Assembly (NCBI GenBank): GCA_014729375.1
Contig: WJKA01000341.1
Span: 1 to 7,060 of the forward strand
Source: Chitinivibrionales bacterium
Lineage (GTDB): Bacteria > Fibrobacterota > Chitinivibrionia > Chitinivibrionales > WJKA01
DNA length: 7,060 nucleotides
Reading direction: 5' to 3'
The notes under the pieces are model-generated. The model was not told where the DNA came from, did not search any database, and was given only the letters and a program-made list of their open reading frames with translations. The translations under genes and the position numbers were made by a program. Positions 5,511-7,060 of the stretch are shown one piece after another; within the stretch, counting starts at the first letter, position 1, and each line of letters begins with the position of its first letter.

Positions 5511-7060
5511 ATGCATAAAACAAACATCACATTCCGCCGGAAAACAGGACAGTTTGTTCCTGAGCCCTCATTGATTGCTGCGGGGATGCTTATGACTATA
5601 TTTCTGTCAGGTTTATATGCCTTTTCCTTTGGCCGGGAGATTCCGGTTTTTCCCGGCGCCGAAGGGTTTGGCAGTACAACCCCGGCCGGCCGCGGCGGGA
5701 CCGTCATAAAGGTGACTACGCTTGCTGCCGACGGACCGGGATCGCTCAAGGAAGCGGTGAGTACTCCGGGGAAACGAACGATTGTATTTGAAGTGGGCGG
5801 TGTTATTGACGCACGGGCCGGCGGGCCCCGGTTCTACGACATCACCGATCCCTATTGTACCATTGCGGGGCAGACCGCGCCTTCTCCCGGTATCACCATA
5901 CTGGGGTCGGGGTTCTTTATCACCACCCATGATATTCTCATCCGGCACATTGCCGTCAGGCTGGGAGATCATCCGGGACAGGGCAATTCCGGGGATGGTA
6001 TCGTATTTCTTGGAAGCGCCGGTTCCAATGCCGCAAATATCGTTATTGATCATTGTTCGTTCTCCTGGGCCACAGATAAAACTATCAGTACCTGGACTTT
6101 TAATTGCGACGGCGTTACCCATGATATCACAATGAGTAACTGTATTATTGCCGAAGCCCTGATGTGCGCAAATATCCACAAAGAAAAATGCCATTCAAAA
6201 GGTTTTCTTCTTGGTGACGGATCGCAGAACATTACCATCAAAGCATGTCTGTTTTCCGATAACTGGGACAGGAATCCCGCCATAAAAGGACATACTTCAT
6301 CTCAGATAGTCAATAATGTGGTATACAATCCCGGTGAAATTGCCATGGTTATAACCGAAAGCTCCTTTTGCGGCTCCGGAGCGGTGAAAAGCAGTCTGAT
6401 CGGTAACGTGTTGAAATCGGGGACGAAAACTCGACTTGTAAAGGATTGCCTTATCGGTTTTGAAGGAGCTTTGCAATCGAGTGGCACCAGTATCTATGTT
6501 GCCGACAACGTTGGAGACACCAATTTCCTCTATACCTCGCATCCCGACTGGTATCCACCGCGTTTTGACGGCGAACCGCCAATTCCGCCTGAGTACAGCG
6601 CCGCCACCCCGCAGGACGCCGCCTGGTGTGAACCCATGACTGTCGTACCGGCCGAGGAAACCTACCGGTATGTTCTCAATAATGCCGGGTTCCGGCCCAT
6701 CGACGGTGATTCGACCGATAAACGCATAATAAAGGAAGTCGTTACCAGGACGGGTATGATAATCGACAGTCTCAATCAGCTCCCCGACAACGGTATGCCG
6801 CCTATTGTCGGCGCCACCCGTCCATTTGATGTACCTCAAAACCATAGTGAAGACGATGACGGTGACGGCTACACAAATCTGGAGGAAATTCTCCATCAAT
6901 TGGCCGCTCAGGTCGAGGGTGAGGGAAGAATGCTTTCGCTCGACGCCATTAATTCTTCCCGCACGGTTCCTTTCGGGCACAGGAAATGGAACCCCAATCG
7001 TGGTTTGTCGGCCGGGGTCTTTCCAGGAGGAATAAGCGGGATAGAAGTTTTTTCGGCAAC
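5511..7060 (+). CDS. Secreted pectate lyase B (PL1-like), cut by the window edge
   Basis: The frame is open without a stop from the ATG at 5511 to the end of the window, giving 516 codons of an incomplete gene. The export signal has a long basic leader (MHKTNITFRRK) and a hydrophobic core at about 21-40 (LIAAGMLMTIFLSGLYAFSF). Internal Met26 or Met28 could start a shorter version, but the ribosome site is at Met1. The mature protein starts IPVFPGAEGFGSTTPAGRGG, matching lyase A in 30 of 40 residues over the opening by my count. PL1-like features are GDGI (Asp162), IDHCSFSW (Asp180-His181), Asp189, HSKG (Lys230) and NWDRNP (Arg254, probable catalytic Arg), then VNNVVYNPG. An EDDDGDGYTNLEE loop (447-459) resembles a calcium-binding connector. 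The last visible residues (GISGIEVFSA) may open a sorting domain like that of lyase A. It is divergent from the regulator with 165 bases between starts, so likely controlled by it. Confidence 0.88.
   Translation, partial: MHKTNITFRRKTGQFVPEPSLIAAGMLMTIFLSGLYAFSFGREIPVFPGAEGFGSTTPAGRGGTVIKVTTLAADGPGSLKEAVSTPGKRTIVFEVGGVIDARAGGPRFYDITDPYCTIAGQTAPSPGITILGSGFFITTHDILIRHIAVRLGDHPGQGNSGDGIVFLGSAGSNAANIVIDHCSFSWATDKTISTWTFNCDGVTHDITMSNCIIAEALMCANIHKEKCHSKGFLLGDGSQNITIKACLFSDNWDRNPAIKGHTSSQIVNNVVYNPGEIAMVITESSFCGSGAVKSSLIGNVLKSGTKTRLVKDCLIGFEGALQSSGTSIYVADNVGDTNFLYTSHPDWYPPRFDGEPPIPPEYSAATPQDAAWCEPMTVVPAEETYRYVLNNAGFRPIDGDSTDKRIIKEVVTRTGMIIDSLNQLPDNGMPPIVGATRPFDVPQNHSEDDDGDGYTNLEEILHQLAAQVEGEGRMLSLDAINSSRTVPFGHRKWNPNRGLSAGVFPGGISGIEVFSA

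Noticed and set aside
5613..6980. Open frames on the minus strand opposite lyase B
   Set aside because: They mirror a well-supported plus-strand lyase with full family motifs, so they are shadows of its codon use.
1..7060. CRISPR arrays, tRNA or rRNA genes, insertion sequences
   Set aside because: No regularly spaced repeats, cloverleaf-like or rRNA-like sequence, or transposase motifs were seen on either strand.

Overview
The window reads as part of a pectin-degradation locus from a Gram-negative polysaccharide degrader. It holds two exported PL1-like pectate lyase paralogues, one exported clan GH-A-like glycoside hydrolase, and one large sugar-sensing type transcription regulator. The first lyase ends in what looks like a type IX secretion (T9SS) sorting domain, which points to the Fibrobacterota/Chitinispirillia/Bacteroidota (FCB) group. 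Three of the four genes have strong Shine-Dalgarno sites, and the regulator has a sigma70-like -35/-10 promoter. Both are atypical for Bacteroidota, so a Fibrobacterota- or Chitinispirillia-like organism is my preferred but unproven guess.

Layout from left to right. Positions 1-228 hold no firm gene, only a weak terminator-like hairpin for the gene to its right. A secreted glycoside hydrolase lies on the minus strand at 229-1746. A 268-base gap follows, containing two small inverted repeats. Pectate lyase A (minus, 2015-3595) is complete, with signal peptide, lyase domain, Asp-rich calcium-type loop and sorting-like tail. A 160-base gap carries an extended -10 and a 22-base inverted repeat. 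The regulator (minus, 3756-5345) has two winged-helix GntR-type domains followed by a LacI-type ligand-binding domain. A 165-base divergent control region (5346-5510) follows. Pectate lyase B (plus, 5511 to the window edge) is open to base 7060 and truncated only by the window.

Likely working model (inference): the regulator senses a pectin-derived sugar and controls itself and the divergent lyase B. The divergent region holds two distinct inverted repeats. One is a FadR/GntR-type TGGTNNNACCA site placed at the predicted transcription start of lyase B. The other is a 9-base-arm repeat whose arms sit inside the -35/-10 spacers of the two opposing promoters. A protein with two different winged-helix domains next to two different operator-like repeats is the most interesting feature here. 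Lyase A and lyase B are clear paralogues, but A has lost acidic positions, probably calcium ligands, that B keeps, so the pair may have diverged in substrate or activity. The overall type of system (pectin-utilisation locus) is known; the regulatory architecture and the divergence of the lyase pair are the parts worth following up.
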